Shown in pieces: positions 22,925-37,872 of a DNA stretch of 64,000 bases (position 1 is its first letter; each line of letters begins with the position of its first letter). A program made the position numbers and the translations under genes. The DNA comes from Viscum album (lineage: Eukaryota; Streptophyta; Magnoliopsida; Santalales; Viscaceae): NCBI GenBank assembly GCA_963277665.1, contig OY728157.1, positions 367,550,067-367,614,066 of the forward strand, read 5' to 3'. A model generated the notes under the pieces. The model was given only the letters and a program-made list of their open reading frames with translations, did no database searches and was not told the DNA's origin.

Positions 22925-23360
22925 ATCGATCATGTGTATTGTGAACTTCCTTCTAGCAGATCCATGTGATTCATTTTCCATCAACAACTATTACACGTAA
23001 ATATTAGGATGGATTTATATTTCAAATATTATATTTATATAATATTTATATTTATTTAATTTATATATATCATCTACCCTATTACCTTCCAATCCATTAG
23101 AAAATGATAAGGTAGCATGTTCGTACATGTGGACTACAAGCTCCATGAATCAATGTGATATGTTTCCAATATTTATTAACATGGATGGTAATAAGGATAA
23201 ATTTAATGTATATTTGTGATATATATTATATAAAATTTATTCTATATAGGTGGATTAATATTTATATTTTGTTCTTTTCATTCATCGATAAAATGGTTGT
23301 AGTGTTCTTGTGAATGGATGTTTTACTATCTCCATGAACAGTGCAATTCATTTTCATATC
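22925..23360 (+). repeat. Three-unit hairpin repeat of LTR B
   Basis: Units are centred near 22945, 23130 and 23325, about 190 bp apart. The third has arms AGTGTTCTT and ATGAACAGT around a decayed core (TTTTACTATCTCC), pairing at seven of the first eight positions. The second has the core TACATGTGGACTACAAGCTCC, close to the fresh core of copy G apart from CG losses. Between units runs an AT-rich spacer with a recurring ACATGGATGGTAATAA-like string. Confidence 0.7.
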
Positions 23361-25199
23361 ATTAACATTTATGGATGACTCTAAAGATGTATATATGTAA
23401 TAAATTTGATAATTATTACATTATTGAAATTATATATATTATGTAAACATAATAAATGTTTAAGTGCCAATACTATGGAACCAAAACATACATGAAAATT
23501 TAAGTAATTATCACCAAGAGAAATGATATTAACAATGGAATATTAAAACAAAATTACTGACAAAAGGATATAAGTAAATATAATTTGATATGATACATAT
23601 TATTGCAGTTATATAAAATATTTATAATAATACTGTTTTTATTATACTATATTATATAATGTGTTTTATAAAATTAATGACCTGAGGTAAGCGGTTTTTG
23701 TCCAAAATTGTGTTATTTAGAATATATATCATGTTATGAACCTATCTTCTTTTTTGATGTCGATAAACGAATCCTTTAACAAGATATGTCATTGATTTTT
23801 TATTCTCATGATATTTAATTTTTTATTTGATGTCATTTTTTTGGGGATTGTTATTAAAATGTTACCAAATCATGTATGGGATATTCATCACAGTTATACT
23901 TCTTTGAGACACATGCCAAATTCACCACTTGTTTATTTTATTCATTGTATTTTATTCCTAAAAATGAATAATATGATTTGTATAATAGAAATTATGTGAT
24001 TATAATTTCCATATATGTTTATTTATTTCATTGGGAATATGATTAATACTTTACCAAATTATGAAGAGTTTTAGGATATAATCATGTCTGTTATAGATTT
24101 TATTTATGTCTAAGTTTACACTGATGAAATATTATGAAATATATATCATGTAACACATTAATTATCATATAATATCTTATTTTATAGAAAATACATTTTC
24201 CCTCCATTTTTACTTTCCTTATGTACTTCAGAGTTCAAAATAACAATTTTAATGAAAAAATGACATTATTTTTTTTCTTTTATATCGAATTCTTTTTCAT
24301 ACAGCGTCATGTTTTCTAAAAATGTTTTCTATAAAATTTTAACTATTTTATAATTATTGATTAATGTTATTTTTAACTATGTTTAACTTATTATTATTAT
24401 TTGTAATATGGATCTTATTTTCATTTTATAAATGATCTAATTTTGACTTTTTCCTAAAAATGTGAACTGAATTTATATTTTAACATAAAAAATATGAATT
24501 GAAATTTCCACCATCGAGAACACTTAATGATTTGATGCTACCAATATATGGTTTTACTGTTAATAAAAATAAAATTTTTTATTAAATATTTGTTAAATTT
24601 TTTTATTTTAAATAAATTATATTAAATTAGAAAGTATATTTTACTCATGAAATGTTCTACGTGATCTTTAGTAACGAATTTTTAAGTAATATGACATCAT
24701 TTTAGGATATGTAATATTTATTTGGGATATGTTCCAATGATACCAGACATAATCAATATTTGGATGGTTTATTTTTATGATGATATGGTATTTTTGAAAC
24801 ATGTTCCTCTTCAATGGGATATCTATGAATGAAATATTATATTTTTATGAAAAATATATTATTTCCACATGTTATAATGTGATGAAATTTTTAGAAAACC
24901 CATTTAATTTCTATGGGTTATGAAATTTTTAATGCTTTTGATCTGGTGGAACACATCTATGTGATTTTCATTATGTGTTGGGTTGGACCTATATATCACC
25001 CAAATGCATTGGGTAGTGATAAATGTCATATGAGGTAAATATGAAATGATTGTGGAGTGAACACAGTTTAGTAGGGGACTTTATCCACTATGATAGTATT
25101 GATAGTGACCCATGAATTCTACTATGGAATAGTTTTTGAACCCATTACACTATGTTAGTATGGGAAATTTTCCTTTATTACTAATAAAATGATTTTATA

Positions 25200-26350
25200 G
25201 GATTTTGTCTATTCAACAAATCTATGATTTATACAAATGTTTGATTAAAAGGATTATGTTATTTGATTACATTATGATTCATATAATATGAAATACCTTG
25301 GACCTCATGAATTACATAATCATCACCAAATACCATGAATCTCAGGAATTAATGCATATGATCATCAAATTCCACATCACTATATAGAAACTGAGTTGTT
25401 TTTGGAGTCACTGCAACCCACATGTCGAGATTTATTCCTCATGCTATCACAACATGTACAAACTCCTCATATAATAGTCCATGTAATACTATATATAGAG
25501 ATATATGTGCATTAAAAAAACATAATGCATCACAAACTTCTACAGAAATTATTTGTGAAAGATAAGCACTGATAAAACTAGTACATAATATTTAAACGAG
25601 ATGATAGTGGGGTTAGAGTGGGTAGTCAGCTATATGATCGTCACCAAACTTGGATGTTGGGGAAAACCCTCTCATATACCACTATGAATCAATATCCTAA
25701 CAAAATTGTGTTTGGTTTTGTATAAAATAACAAAACATATAAAATTTAATATAACTCAAATCCACATTATGGTTATTAAACTAGACATTGGATCAAATGA
25801 AATTATCATATGTTAGTAACCTAGTTTCCACCTCTATGAAATTGATATCCTATAAGTACATACTAATTCCTAGAGATTCATTTAATTAATTATTTTATTT
25901 ACCATTTAACTTTATTTTAAATAATTCATTAGGAATTAATTAACATAATTTCATAAACAATTTTTTAACAAGCACGATATCCATTCCCACCATTTATAAT
26001 CCAACTGATTCTATAATTCTACAAGATCATCACTATTTTCATTCCATTTATGAACCAACCCCATCAGTTAAAAAAATTAATAATTTAATAAAAAATTTCT
26101 AGGTACTCTTGGAAATCACCTAGTGTACTATAATAAAGATTTATAAATTAAATACATCTCGATTCCTCAAGCAGTTGGGAATAAAATGAAGGAAAACATG
26201 TAACCTGAATATATTGCATCCAAATAAGGAAATAATGATGTTAGAATCTAGATCCCCATAAAATAATGTAAAAACCCAACATCTAACCATTTCATATATC
26301 CTTGTTAAATCCTCAACAGAATCATCCATATATCATTGAATTCCATCAAT
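25200..26350. other. AT-rich spacer without a recognisable gene
   Basis: No pol motif, LTR landmark or long open frame was found. The stretch may hold the 3' end of LTR B and unrelated filler. ACCCAAATGCATTGGGT at 24998-25014, just before it, is a short inverted repeat of unknown meaning. Confidence 0.4.
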
Positions 26351-28900
26351 ATAGGTGTCACTTGCTTCCAGTAACATGGGCCACCCTACTCACCATACCA
26401 TTATCGACCCCATGCACACATTATGTCTCATAGAAAGTCTTGCATTTGAGGTAAAGATTTATGTTACTATGTAATAAATAGAGTCAATAGGGTGATTATG
26501 TCTTAATAAAATCATCCAATCTTAAAATAATAACAATATTTATCCTGTTGATACATTTTTTATTATCAAAAAACCTGTTTAATTACAATATTTGGCTATC
26601 AATGTCATTTATCATTGTTTAAAACCATAGGTAAACTATTTTATCCACTATTAAATTACAAAAACATTTAAACATGATCCCAAGAATAACGTACAGTTTC
26701 TAAAACCTTTTATTAAGACTAATTACATTAATATGTTTCTTTATTATTTTCAATAATAATAATTATAACTGAATTTTATTTATCCAATTTCATAAATATA
26801 TGGAATTAAAATTAAAATTAAACACACATAAAACCTTTTTTAATTTCCATAAAAATATTAGAATCAACGGATTTAAAAAAAGTTCCTCATTAATTATTTA
26901 TCCAACAACTTTATCATATTTAAATTACATATCAATTTTAATAAAATTACTCATGTTAAACTATTTCATGAAAAAAAATTCAATCTAAATTATTAACATA
27001 TAAAACACAGTACATGGAAAACCGTGACGCAAACTGTAATCACAGTGGTGAGATCATGTGATTAATATAACCATGAGAAATTTATCTTAATTAATTCAGT
27101 TTAATATTTATTAATGTTTATTAAAATATCACCTGAAAAGATAAATCATGATTAATTTAAGAGTAAAGATTAAATTATTTGAGAATCACTAAATCCTCTA
27201 CCACAAGGATTTTAATGTTCTTCAAATGAGAATGGAACAACAACATAAATATCTGGTCACCTATCCCATAGAGAAACCATAGGCCACAATGAGTGACGCA
27301 CAAAAAATTTACCGAACATAACACAAATATCTTCAAATGATTGAATGAAATCATCCACCATGACCTATATTGATAATATTGGAAGAAACATGATGGATCT
27401 TAGAAGAAACCTTTTGTAAGAGAGGGAAAAATACTATTAGAACACAATGGATTGTATATCAGAATACATGGTTCAATACCTATATAAATAAAATAAAAAG
27501 TAATAGTTTAGAAACATGTATCTAACTATAGTTGGGATAAAATTGGTATTTAAAGAAAATATTTAGTTGAAATTGACTTTATAGGCATTCTGGTAGACAA
27601 ACTATCACATTGTTAATGGTTCATTCACAACATGAATGTATCATGATTATGAACCACTAAAAAACAAAATAGAAAAAGCCAAAAAAACTCAATCATTAAT
27701 TAACATCATGAAATTTATGTTCACATAATGAGTTTTTTTGGATAGATTCACCAATTTCAAATCCTAACATATTCATGTCATTAAAATAATGTACACATTG
27801 TAAGTTTCACCACCCAAAATTCTCTTGTACAATAAATGAACTATAATTCAAGAGAGATGTAGGAATCTATCATTGGTAACTATAGTTCAAACCATTAAAT
27901 TCCCATACATACATATAGTATCTCCAAAACTCAATATAACATACTCTTTTTCTATCTCTCTTCAAAAATGACCTAAGAATATGTAAAAAATAAAAAAACG
28001 ATCATGGTGTCTACAAAAAAATAATAAAATTATATTAGTTTTAAATTTCATAACAACCTTTATAATGTTAATTACATTTTTATTATTCCTTTTAATTTTT
28101 TTACTTCCATGCATTATTTATTTAATAAATCATTTATGATTACTTTTGTAATTGTGAGATTGTTTGGTTCATAATTTGAATATAACATCAATGTGTTTAC
28201 CATGGTCAAAGGGGTTATGGTTCAATAATCTCTAAAATGTAAAAAATTCTATAATTTTCATTTTTATAAATTGATTTTTTTATAATTATCTATCTAATAT
28301 GATAATGAAAAATGAACCACAACATTTCATGGATTAGACAGTTTGTACGTACACAAGAACAAACATTTAATTTTTCAACAAGGTGTAAAAAATAAAAAAT
28401 AATATTTTAATTTTAAAAAATCATACCTACATCATAAATAACAAACATATAAATTTTATCTATCATTCATACTATCTATATGAGTTTGTTATAGAAATAC
28501 ACATCAATTTATGGAGGTGGTAGTCAACAGGTGCATACGAACGATGTTTTTATCTTCCCTTTGATAGAAAATTTAATGGAAAAGGGTTTTAAAATTAACA
28601 TAATAATACTTTAATATATTATTGATAATTTTTTTTATTATTCTAGAAAATATATGATTTCTTTGGAGGGGGTGGGAGAATAAATAATATAGATGAAATC
28701 TTTTAAATCTTATATCTTCTGTTTTGATTGATTCTTTTTGATTGAGGAGCAGGCCTTTGAAGTAGATTTTTATCATTACCAAATAGAATTGGGGACATGG
28801 ATAATGATTTTTATAGAGAAATTAAGGAATATTTTTTTAAAAAAATAATAATTTTATTAAATGGTCTAAATTAATCTTTTTTATAAGAAAACATTAATGC
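26350..28900 (-). mobile_element. LTR-like copy C, minus strand, boundaries uncertain
   Basis: Two minus-strand hairpin units lie at 28310-28560, and CACATTATGTCTCATAGAAAG at about 26425 aligns with the reverse complement of the 3' landmark of copy A (GTTTTGTCTCATGAGTCC) and with copy F. The distance between landmarks fits the other copies. No clear TATA box was recognised on the right side, where one is expected near 28.88 kb. Confidence 0.42.
28310..28560 (-). repeat. Two hairpin units of LTR C
   Basis: Read on the minus strand, the unit at 28500-28560 has arms ACATCGTTCGT and ATAAATTGATGT around a core ending GACTACCACCTCC; five outer pairs (ACATC with GATGT) and several inner pairs form, with one extra T on the 3' arm, where copy G units 1 and 2 carry a bulged C. 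The unit at 28310-28375 keeps GTACGTAC in its core (TGTACGTACAAACTGTC) and arms GTTCTT and ATGAAAT. Confidence 0.65.
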
Positions 28901-31900
28901 TATTTTTTCAGTTTTTTAAAACTCAAGGATCAAGGTTGTAAATTTAAAATTTTAAAGTGGAATATACATGAAAAATTAATTATATGGTCTAAAATGTTTC
29001 ATAAAAATGAGTTAATGTTTTTTTTAATTTATAAATAATTAAAACTATTTTATATAACTCAAATATCATTTATGTCCTTTCTAACACTATTCACAAAATT
29101 TGACTTTTATGGAATTAATATAATAATGAAACTAAAATAAGATAATATAAAAAATAAATAATACTTCATAATTATCCATTAAATTAATTTTAATAAATAA
29201 TTCATCAAAATTATATTATTTTAAATTTAATTAAAATCATTAACTTGAATTTTATACAACTTCTACAAGCAAGTCGTTATCATTGTATTATCATTCTAGG
29301 AAATTATTCAATTCCAAAAAATTAATAATAAATTAATATCATTAATATAGTTTATTATTCATAAATTTTTTCATATATATTCGTTTTCATGTTATTATTT
29401 TCTATATCGATATCATGTTAATGTAATAAGTGAGAGAGAGTGTGACATTTCATTAATTTCACTTAACATAAAATAAATTAAATGTTATATTTGAAGGAAT
29501 GTTGAATAAAAAAGAAATATTTTTAAAATATGATTAGTTTATTCAAGATAAAATCATAAAATTACAAAAAAGTAATTATTTGGTTTTGTAGTCCATATTC
29601 TATATTCTTAACCCCGTTTAACCTATTTTACCTCTTACTAAGGATATAATCATTTACCATAATTACTACTCATTATGTCCAAAAAAATGGAAAATATTAC
29701 CAAAATTTAACATCATAATTGAAAATATGGAATCCAATAATAAATAATTAGTTTCATGTAGTGGTATACATTATATTCAATATATGTTCACAAAATAGAA
29801 CAAATTTTTTTTTATAAAAATAATTAATTAATATATAGAAATTATTTTAAAAAAAAATGTAATTTAATTGAAATTCCATTAATATTACTTTAAATATTTT
29901 TTATAAAATTAAAAATAAATAGAAGAAAAGGGAACGTTGGAATTATTTCTATGTCAATAAATTAAATGATCATTTTTGTGAAATCAATATTTTTCTCTAT
30001 TCACCCAAATATCATTTTCCATAAAATTCCAAAAACATGTATTAATATTATTTTGAAATGATGATTTTGGAAATTTTTTCCATTTTCAAAAAATAATTTT
30101 CTAGAATTGGACTGAATTTATTAAAATTTTCATCCACAAAGTGTAATAAAATCTATTTTGTAGAAAATTTAATTTTGTAGTCTTAACTAATTTTATGTTT
30201 TTTCAAAATATAGTAACCACCATTATATGAACGTTAAATTATTTAATTAAATAATTTTATTTAAATATTTAATTTAAATAATTAATATATTGATATTATC
30301 ATAATTTTAATTGATAAAAATATTTTGGACACATAAATAAACTTTCAATAAAAAATATTATTTTAACCATGAATGATCTTATTTAAAATTTAGTTCTTAT
30401 CGAATGTGAATTAACCTGTAAAATTTTAATATAGAAAACATATGTACATAAATTTAATAATTGTGTTACTCTTGTTTACACTCAATATTCCAAATAATAG
30501 TTCATAAAAATAATACATAAAAATAATATTTTTATAGTATATCACTGTATGTTTTTCAGATGAGTACTATGTTTGATACTTGAAATCAAATATAATATTA
30601 TTTTTAAAGAAAATAAAATAAAATATCAATGTGTTAAAATATTTTATGAACATATTTAATTGTTAATGATGATTATTAATTTTATTAATATAAAATATGG
30701 AATGACCACATAGAGTTAACCATATTCCTAATTCATTTAAAAAAATTCTCCAATCATATCATATCGATTCTTTTATTTTAATAAATAATACTTCATAATT
30801 TTTTTAATTAATGATTCCAAGAAAATTAATGATAGGATAAATCCAATATTAAATCAAATTTCATACAATGAATTTTTTTATCCTACATTATTTTGAAACT
30901 GTTTGAACATAAGGTAAAAAATAATTTTCACACATTCAATATTTTTCTCATTTCATATGAATTCATTAAAATTATTATAAATTGAAGAAAACATTTATTA
31001 AATCATATTATTTATATTTAAAAACTATATATCTTATTTATAATCTAAATAATGATTAACAGTATAGTTATAAGATATGTATTTTCATCCCTTTTGATAT
31101 TTAACTATTCCATATATTTGGATATTAACATTATTCATAATGATTTCAAATGTAGAACGATCCTCAATCCTATAATAATTTTAACATAAACATCAATTAT
31201 GTGAGGTAAAATGAAATAAATTTTAGTTTTTTGAATTATTAAATAAAAAAAATTTAAGATCGGTCATAATCATATTCATTTTTTTAATTGACATTAAAAT
31301 TAATTTGAAACATTCATAGTTAGACATCATTAACATATATCAATTTATATGAGAAAATTTTAAATTTTAAAACTCCAAATTTATCATTGAAATAAATATT
31401 CACATTTTATCATTAAAATAAATCATACATTCCATTGTTCTAAAAATTTTAATCAATTTATCTTGTATATCAATATCAAAAGTTTCATTAACAATAATTA
31501 ATTTTATAACCACTATACTGTTGGATAGATTATTCTAAATATTAATATGATCCAAAAATATTTTCATATCATACCTTAATAAAATTTATTTATTAATTTG
31601 AATTAAATTTTTAAAAACATTTTGTTTTAAATATTTATAATTACACATGGTCACAATTTTCTCCATCTGGGAAAAAATATCATCATATTGTTTTTTTGTT
31701 TTTACCTTAAATCATTATACTCTTGGTAAAATCCCAAAATCCAGTTACCTAGAGCCTCGATTTAAGGAGTTTTTAATATATACAAGGGAACTTATCCTAA
31801 TGGACAAATTATTTTTATATTATTGTTGAACCATATACATATATGGTTCTTATATTACATTGGAAATATAAATTACATAGCATAAAAACATTCTCCAATC

Positions 31901-32150
31901 CTTTATATTACCCATCATATCCATATTTTTATGCTAGGTAATGTGAAAAAATAAATGGTGAGGTTAGATATTTAGTAAGAGTTATGTAAAATGGAAGCTA
32001 CCATGAGTAAATAATTAATAATAATAATGGAAAGGTAAATTATTAAAAGTACATTTCATTTAATCAATAAATTTATAATGTAATGAATCCACAGATCATA
32101 TCAATGCATTAATATCACATATTATAAAAAATGAATTCTCAGTGAGGTAA
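28900..32150. other. Very AT-rich DNA without a recognisable gene
   Basis: No open frame, LTR landmark or hairpin core was found on either strand. Poly-A/T runs and long AT-only stretches dominate, as near 30240-30300. The 60-codon plus-strand frame at 31647 shows no protein-like features. Confidence 0.55.
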
Positions 32151-33764
32151 ATTATTAATTTTATAATTCAGGATATCAAAAAACATTATATCTTCACCAT
32201 CAAGGCCCTGTTAAACTGTCGTTTAATCGATGGGTAGGTATAGACAAAAAACCCATATAACAAATTTGTGAAACTACTTATCTCGTAGTACCTATCGACG
32301 AATCAGGGGTTAAATAATTATGGGCCCAAACTTTTACTACATTTTCAATTCATTATTTATATATTAAATGAATAATTTAAATAATGAATTATATTTTTTT
32401 TCTATTTAATTCTCCATATTCAGTAAAAAAATTATAATTATTATTTCCTCTATTAATCAATCAAAAATCAAATAAAAACACCATATAATGATATGATATG
32501 TGGTTTATCCAAATATAATTCCCATGATTCAAAGAATATGGATATTTAATATAAATTTAATGATCAATGATCATAATAAAATGATTGTTTCAATTTCATG
32601 TTAATTAAAACCCAAATAAATAGGGGATAAATTATTCTAATCAATTTATTAGAAAGATACGTTTAGTAAAAAAATTATAACATTTAAAGAAATAATTAAA
32701 ATAGGAAAAAATTAAATAAATAGTCATTAATGGTTTTTCTTTTTAGATACGTTGAATAGATTTTTAAGAAGTGAAATATCATTAAATCATTATGGTGGGG
32801 GAAAAATCAATTAATGTCACATGTGATAAAAATAGTTATTCTTTTTGAATTTTTATAACGATATCTGAAAATGAACCTTTTGAAAAAAATTTGAAATATT
32901 ATTTTAGAAAAATTGTAAAAATTAAAATATGATAAAAAATGTCCTTGATAAGTCACTTGATGAAATAAAAAGGTATTTTCTAAAATATATTTGAAAAATA
33001 TATCCATGGAAAAATAATATACCAGATCAAAAACAGATATAAGATCAGATTTTATTTTCAATATTTATCATATGGATTCAAGATCCAAATATATGATAAC
33101 TAAAAATAAAATAGAGAAAATAATTAGATATACAGATGTTAATAAAAAATATTCATCTTATAATGGATATATAATAATATTCCTTTCATAAAAATAAAAT
33201 AATGGCTCAGAAAATGAGATTGAAAAATAGATTCCAGTCTCTTTGGAATTACTCGCACTATAACCCAACAAAATGAACATACGAATAGAAACATTTCCCA
33301 AAATGAATAAATATTTAGTTATTTCAAATACATAAAGTGTGCATTATATAAAACAAATAAAAAATTGAAGTATTTTACAAAATATATCTCAATGGAGTGG
33401 ATATTGAGATAAAACCGATTACATGAAGTTTGACTAGTTTTGAAAGTGATCTAACCAAATATATGGTATATTTTAATTTATTTCACTTACATAAATTATT
33501 CATTGAAATAATCGAATTATCATAAATGATTCACTAATATAATTCAAATAAGTAGTTACTAATTATTGATTACTAAAATCATCATTTGCGAGTGGTAAAT
33601 GTTTCATTTTTCGAAACTTTTTATTCAGTGCTTCCAACCATTTTATATTTATTATGGTTCCATCATTTATAGAGTCATAATAATGATATTAATTTAATAT
33701 ACATATATTCAATATATAAATATATATATATTCCTCTATAAAAAGAATTAATAAAAAAATTAAT

Positions 33765-34200
33765 TTCATTGGTCATGGAGATGTCATGTCTATGTACAGA
33801 TGACCTATGTTTTCACATTTCGACAGAAGGAATAAAATAATGGTAAATAACAATTAACCATTAAGAAATCATAATTTTATCATATATGTCTTATATATTT
33901 ATTAAATATCTTTTTATTACCCTTTATATAAATAATAAATGAAAAATTGATCCAATCACATCATAGATGTCATAGTTCACATGTATGAACGAACGACATT
34001 ATAATATTCCCATAGTTTGGAATGTATGAAGGTAGATATGATATAATGATCTCAAAATAAAAATATTTTCTTAAATATAATATGAATTTATTATTTATAT
34101 CTTTATAACCATCCTTGAAAAATTGTGAGGAGAATGAATTTCACAACTCTATGGAGATTTTTGTCCATTTGTACGCATGATAAATGATTTCTCTTTTCAT
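33765..34200 (-). repeat. Three-unit hairpin repeat of LTR D
   Basis: Units lie near 34165, 33985 and 33795. Read on the minus strand the last has arms CATAGGTCAT and ATGACCAATG, which pair at nine of ten positions (one A-A mismatch) although this arm sequence occurs in no other copy. Its core is degraded to TACATAGACATGACATCTCC. The other two units have weaker pairing. Confidence 0.7.
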
Positions 34201-34521
34201 GGGATGAATAATTGAAAGAATGTGGTGGTTTTTTAATCACTATAACATCTCAATATATTTATTTTACTACAGTTTTTTAGTATAGTTATAATATATTCAT
34301 TAGGAGAATATGAATAAAAAATAGATTAAAATAGTCACTAAAGGCAAATCCCTCTTCTTCAATATAATTCCTTTAGATCCCATCTTAAGGTCCATTTAAA
34401 TGTTATTTAAATAATAACAACCCTTATAATTCATGTATGGTGAAATTGAGATGATAATTAGTATGGTTTTGATTGATCTAGATTTCTCAATGTGGTGTAA
34501 AGAAGAGTGTGAAGGGTTTTC

Positions 34522-34529
34522 ATTTATAT
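34522..34529 (-). promoter_or_regulatory. TATA box of LTR copy D
   Basis: The minus strand reads CCTCACATATAAATGAAAAC and then CT-rich leader with TTTACACCACATTGAG, aligning with copy G (TTATAAAAGGACACC, CT-rich run, CACACCAATTTGAG). It lies about 350 bp before the first hairpin unit. A plus-strand frame of 69 codons and a minus-strand frame of 78 codons over this site are not considered genes. Confidence 0.6.
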
Positions 34530-35403
34530 GTGAGGGTAGGGGAACTAATGAAAATTCAGGAAATATTATAATTAGATTTATGCGAAACTCTTGTATAATG
34601 AAAAATGAAATATATTTGAAAATAAGGATCATATTATCTTAATAGAATCATCCAATAAAATGTATATAGTTTTATCAATTAATTTAAACATTATATTTTA
34701 TATTAACACCTTTGTTAACCATTTCTAACATCAACAATTGTAATTAATATTTTAATATTAATGTTATATAATATTATATATAGGGTTGAAATTTTATCAT
34801 AAGTGGAAAAAATAAATTTTATATTATATGTTACCCCTTGTAATATTCAAATATTTTTATTATTTTTTAATTATTTAATAAATTATATTATTCATAATAT
34901 ATGAAATTAGTTTTATCTAATTTAAACCCCAAAATTCAAAATATAGAATTAATTTTATCGAATTTAATTATTATAATTTTCAGAAATTAATATTTTGATA
35001 ATCAAATAAAATGAAACAAAAAACGATTTAAAAATATGCATTTAAAATGAAAAATTTACTTATAAAAAATCATGTGAAATTGTGATCATAGATTATTCAA
35101 TATTTTCTGGAAATTATTTGAAAATAAAATTGGTTCATTTATATTACATAATTTAATGAAAATAATTATCATTTTTTAAAAAATTATTATTTTCCATTAT
35201 TCACTACAAAATAAAAAATATTAGAAAAATCCAAAATATTCAACCTAAGATAATGCTGATATTAAAAATTATATTATTTTGAAAAAAAATATTTCAAATC
35301 ATTTAATTGGTTCCTTTTAAGATGATATTTATTTTAAATTATTCTCTTAATGAAAGTATATTTATTTATAGTGTAATATATCATAAAATCATAATGTGTT
35401 ACA

Positions 35404-35417
35404 TTCCACTCCCATTC
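35404..35417 (-). promoter_or_regulatory. Polypurine tract of element D
   Basis: GAATGGGAGTGGAA on the minus strand abuts the LTR start TGTAACA. Position between the chromodomain remnant and the LTR is as expected for plus-strand priming. Confidence 0.7.
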
Positions 35418-35429
35418 TAAGAATTCCTT

Positions 35430-36900
35430 TGAAATTACTTCACTAAGATAGGAACAAATGAGAATAATTATACCACATCACATTATTAGGTTCCTATATA
35501 TATTCCGTATATTTATGGGGTATATTTAAAACATTTTCCATCTAGGTTGACTTATTTTATAGAACATTTTCTCTATGATATTGAATCTACACAAATTATC
35601 CCTCATATGATAGATAGTTCCCCAGAGGTATGAACTATGATATCAGTAAATGTGAAGGATTGGGTATGTAATTCCTGAAGATTGATACATGGGACACATT
35701 TTGATCTTGATATATATTCGATGGACGCACCAAGGGATAAGAAACTAACCAAATATGATCAATAATTTCACTGTGACCGATATATATAGGTCTCAATATT
35801 TCTATAATTCTAAATTTCATATCCTTATTATAAGGAGATATTCATAGGAATAACATATCACAAAATAAAAACACTTTATGCCACAAAGGATCATTAGCAT
35901 AACTTTTCTTTTGGATCTGAACTACCATTATGTATTTTTTAATAGATCTATCCTTATCAATCGTTTCATCACCAAGAAGATGTCCTAATAACTTACTGTC
36001 CAAAACCTCATCCCATCATGTTGTATCTTATTCACAACCTACAATAACTTTAATTATGAGGATTGATCTAAATTCTTGATTCAATGTTATTTTTGTAATA
36101 AAATTCTACAAATAGAAGGTTTTTATTCCAAACACCATTAAAAAATGATGTTAAAAATATCAACATATCTTCTAAATTTTGAATGGTCCTTTTAGACTTG
36201 GAAACTATCTAAGGATGATAAGAATTACTAAATGTTGACTATATATCTAAAGCATTCATATGTAATATCAATAAAATTGAGTTAATCATCAATATCAATT
36301 TGATACAACTAAGAGTTTTTCTCCACAAAATCCCAGAACATTCTTAATTTATATCCAAGTATGAATATAAAGAAATAAATCTTCTTTTGAAGTGATAAAA
36401 TGCACTAATTTTGTAATTAAATTGAAGAAAACACAAATAAAATCATTACATAAAGTTAGTTTGGGAAGTCCAATGATTAAATTCATAGTTATGTTCTCCG
36501 ATATCCATTGTAGAATGGTTAATTATTTTAAAATACCATTATAATTTTATCTCTAAATCGTAACATAATGAATGACTAGGTATCAAGAAACAAACTCTAC
36601 AAAATCCAATTTCTTCTTATACCACAAGAATTAAATATTTAATATCTCTATAAATATTTATATTTCAATGATGAATAGAAAATGATGAGATATAAACATC
36701 ATTCAATAATTATTTTATCAACTCTCATAATGATGGAATATATAATTGATTAATAAAACATATCACTATAGCATGATCCTTGCTGAACTAAATTTTTTTT
36801 ACCTTCTTCTATAATTCAATATCTTCACTATTCATATTCATAAAACTGAACTGGATGGATGATTAAAAATTCATCAATGAAATATAATATCATTTATCAT
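35430..36900 (-). pseudogene. pol: Chromovirus integrase and chromodomain remnant (element D)
   Basis: Minus-strand reading shows, in order, ILQWISENITMNLIIGLPK (about 36520-36460), where the family has PEWKWEHITMDFVTGLPR at the start of the catalytic core, then FICVFFNLITKLVHFI, where it has IWVIVDRLTKSAHFI. The C-terminal domain is open for 61 codons at 35820-35635 with GHSEIIDHIWLVSYPL, YQDQNVSHVSIFRNYIPNPS and HLL, matching FEILERIGxVAYRL and VFHVSMLRKYVPDPSHVL. A degraded chromodomain probably follows down to the polypurine tract. The first core Asp of the family (TMDF) is Asn here (TMNL). The element is dead and continues upstream into RNase H and RT. Confidence 0.82.
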
Positions 36901-37872
36901 TTCACAATATTTTAAATTCCAACATTTATAAATCAAAAAATATTTATTTTTTTTCAATCCCCGTCATGGAAAAAATATCATGGTCATTCTGGCTCAGATC
37001 ATCATCTACCTTGTTCACCTTATGAGGGTTGTAATTTATTGAGAAGTCATGATATTTGATCAACTCCAGCCATCCTCTCTATCACATATTTAACTATTTC
37101 TATGCTAATATTTACTTCATGGTTTTATGATCAGTATATATATCACACCTTTTATCATATTGATAATTCTTCTATATAATCAATGAAAAAAATCAACTCT
37201 TTTATAAATAAATCAACAATAAAGAAATTAACCTCATGAATTTTCAACTATGAAGTGGTATATTCTATAAAGAAAATATTTATACATGAGAAAAAATCCT
37301 AGTATATTCTTTCATGCATCACTATATATCACAAATTATTTTTCATCAGAACAACTCTCCAATTTTTTCAATATTGTGAGTGGATTAGGTATTTATGAAA
37401 AATAACTAACAATGCATCAGTATTACCAGAAATTTCCTAGAAAACTAACGATATTGGTTATTATGATTGTTTTAGGAAATTTACAAATAACATCAATTTT
37501 TGTAGGATCCCCCAATATAACTTGACAAGAGATTATATGACCCAAAAAGACCCATTATAGATTCAAATATTACACAAGGTAAAATTTTCATATAATTTTT
37601 CCTTCTATAAGGTCTTTAGTCGTGTCCTCAAATGTTGATCATGCTCTTCTGTAATCCTTGAATAAATAATAATTTCACATATAAAAACTACCAAAAATGA
37701 TCAAGATAATTTTTATGGACTTTTTTATTAAATTCATGATGATAACTAGAGCATTGGTTAGTTTAAATGGAATTAATATAAATTAATAATGACCATACAT
37801 CTTACAGAATGCTTTCCATGGTTTATCATCCTTCGTAACCCTTAATGGTTGATTTCTACCGGGACCCATATT

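Larger units (their letters stand above)
21450..25200 (+). mobile_element. LTR-like copy B, plus strand, boundaries uncertain
   Basis: Membership in the A-G LTR family rests on the promoter block at 22.57-22.62 kb, which shares CTTATAAAAGGACACCTC (18 bp, identical) with copy G, and on three hairpin units 350 bp downstream. Upstream, AAACAACAATATAATATAAA near 21.63 kb aligns loosely with 61.43 kb of copy G, placing the start near 21.45 kb. No pol sequence is attached on either side, so it may be a solo or truncated LTR. The 3' limit is a guess from the length of other copies. Confidence 0.5.
32150..35403 (-). mobile_element. LTR copy D, minus strand, 3' LTR of the chromovirus at 35.4-37.9 kb
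   Basis: On the minus strand the LTR begins TGTAACACATTATGATTTTA at 35403, directly after a polypurine tract, and matches the start of copy G (TGTAACAGCCCAAGATTTTA) well. A TATA box at 34522-34529, three hairpin units at 33.77-34.20 kb and the 3' landmark near 32.33 kb follow in the right order. The interval from LTR start to TATA box is about 875 bp, against about 1710 in A and 1845 in G, so this copy has lost, or never had, part of U3. The left end is placed near 32.15 kb from its alignment with copy F. Confidence 0.72.

Noticed and set aside
24998..25014. ACCCAAATGCATTGGGT inverted repeat as a regulatory site
   Set aside because: A single short palindrome in AT-rich DNA, with no second copy or promoter beside it.
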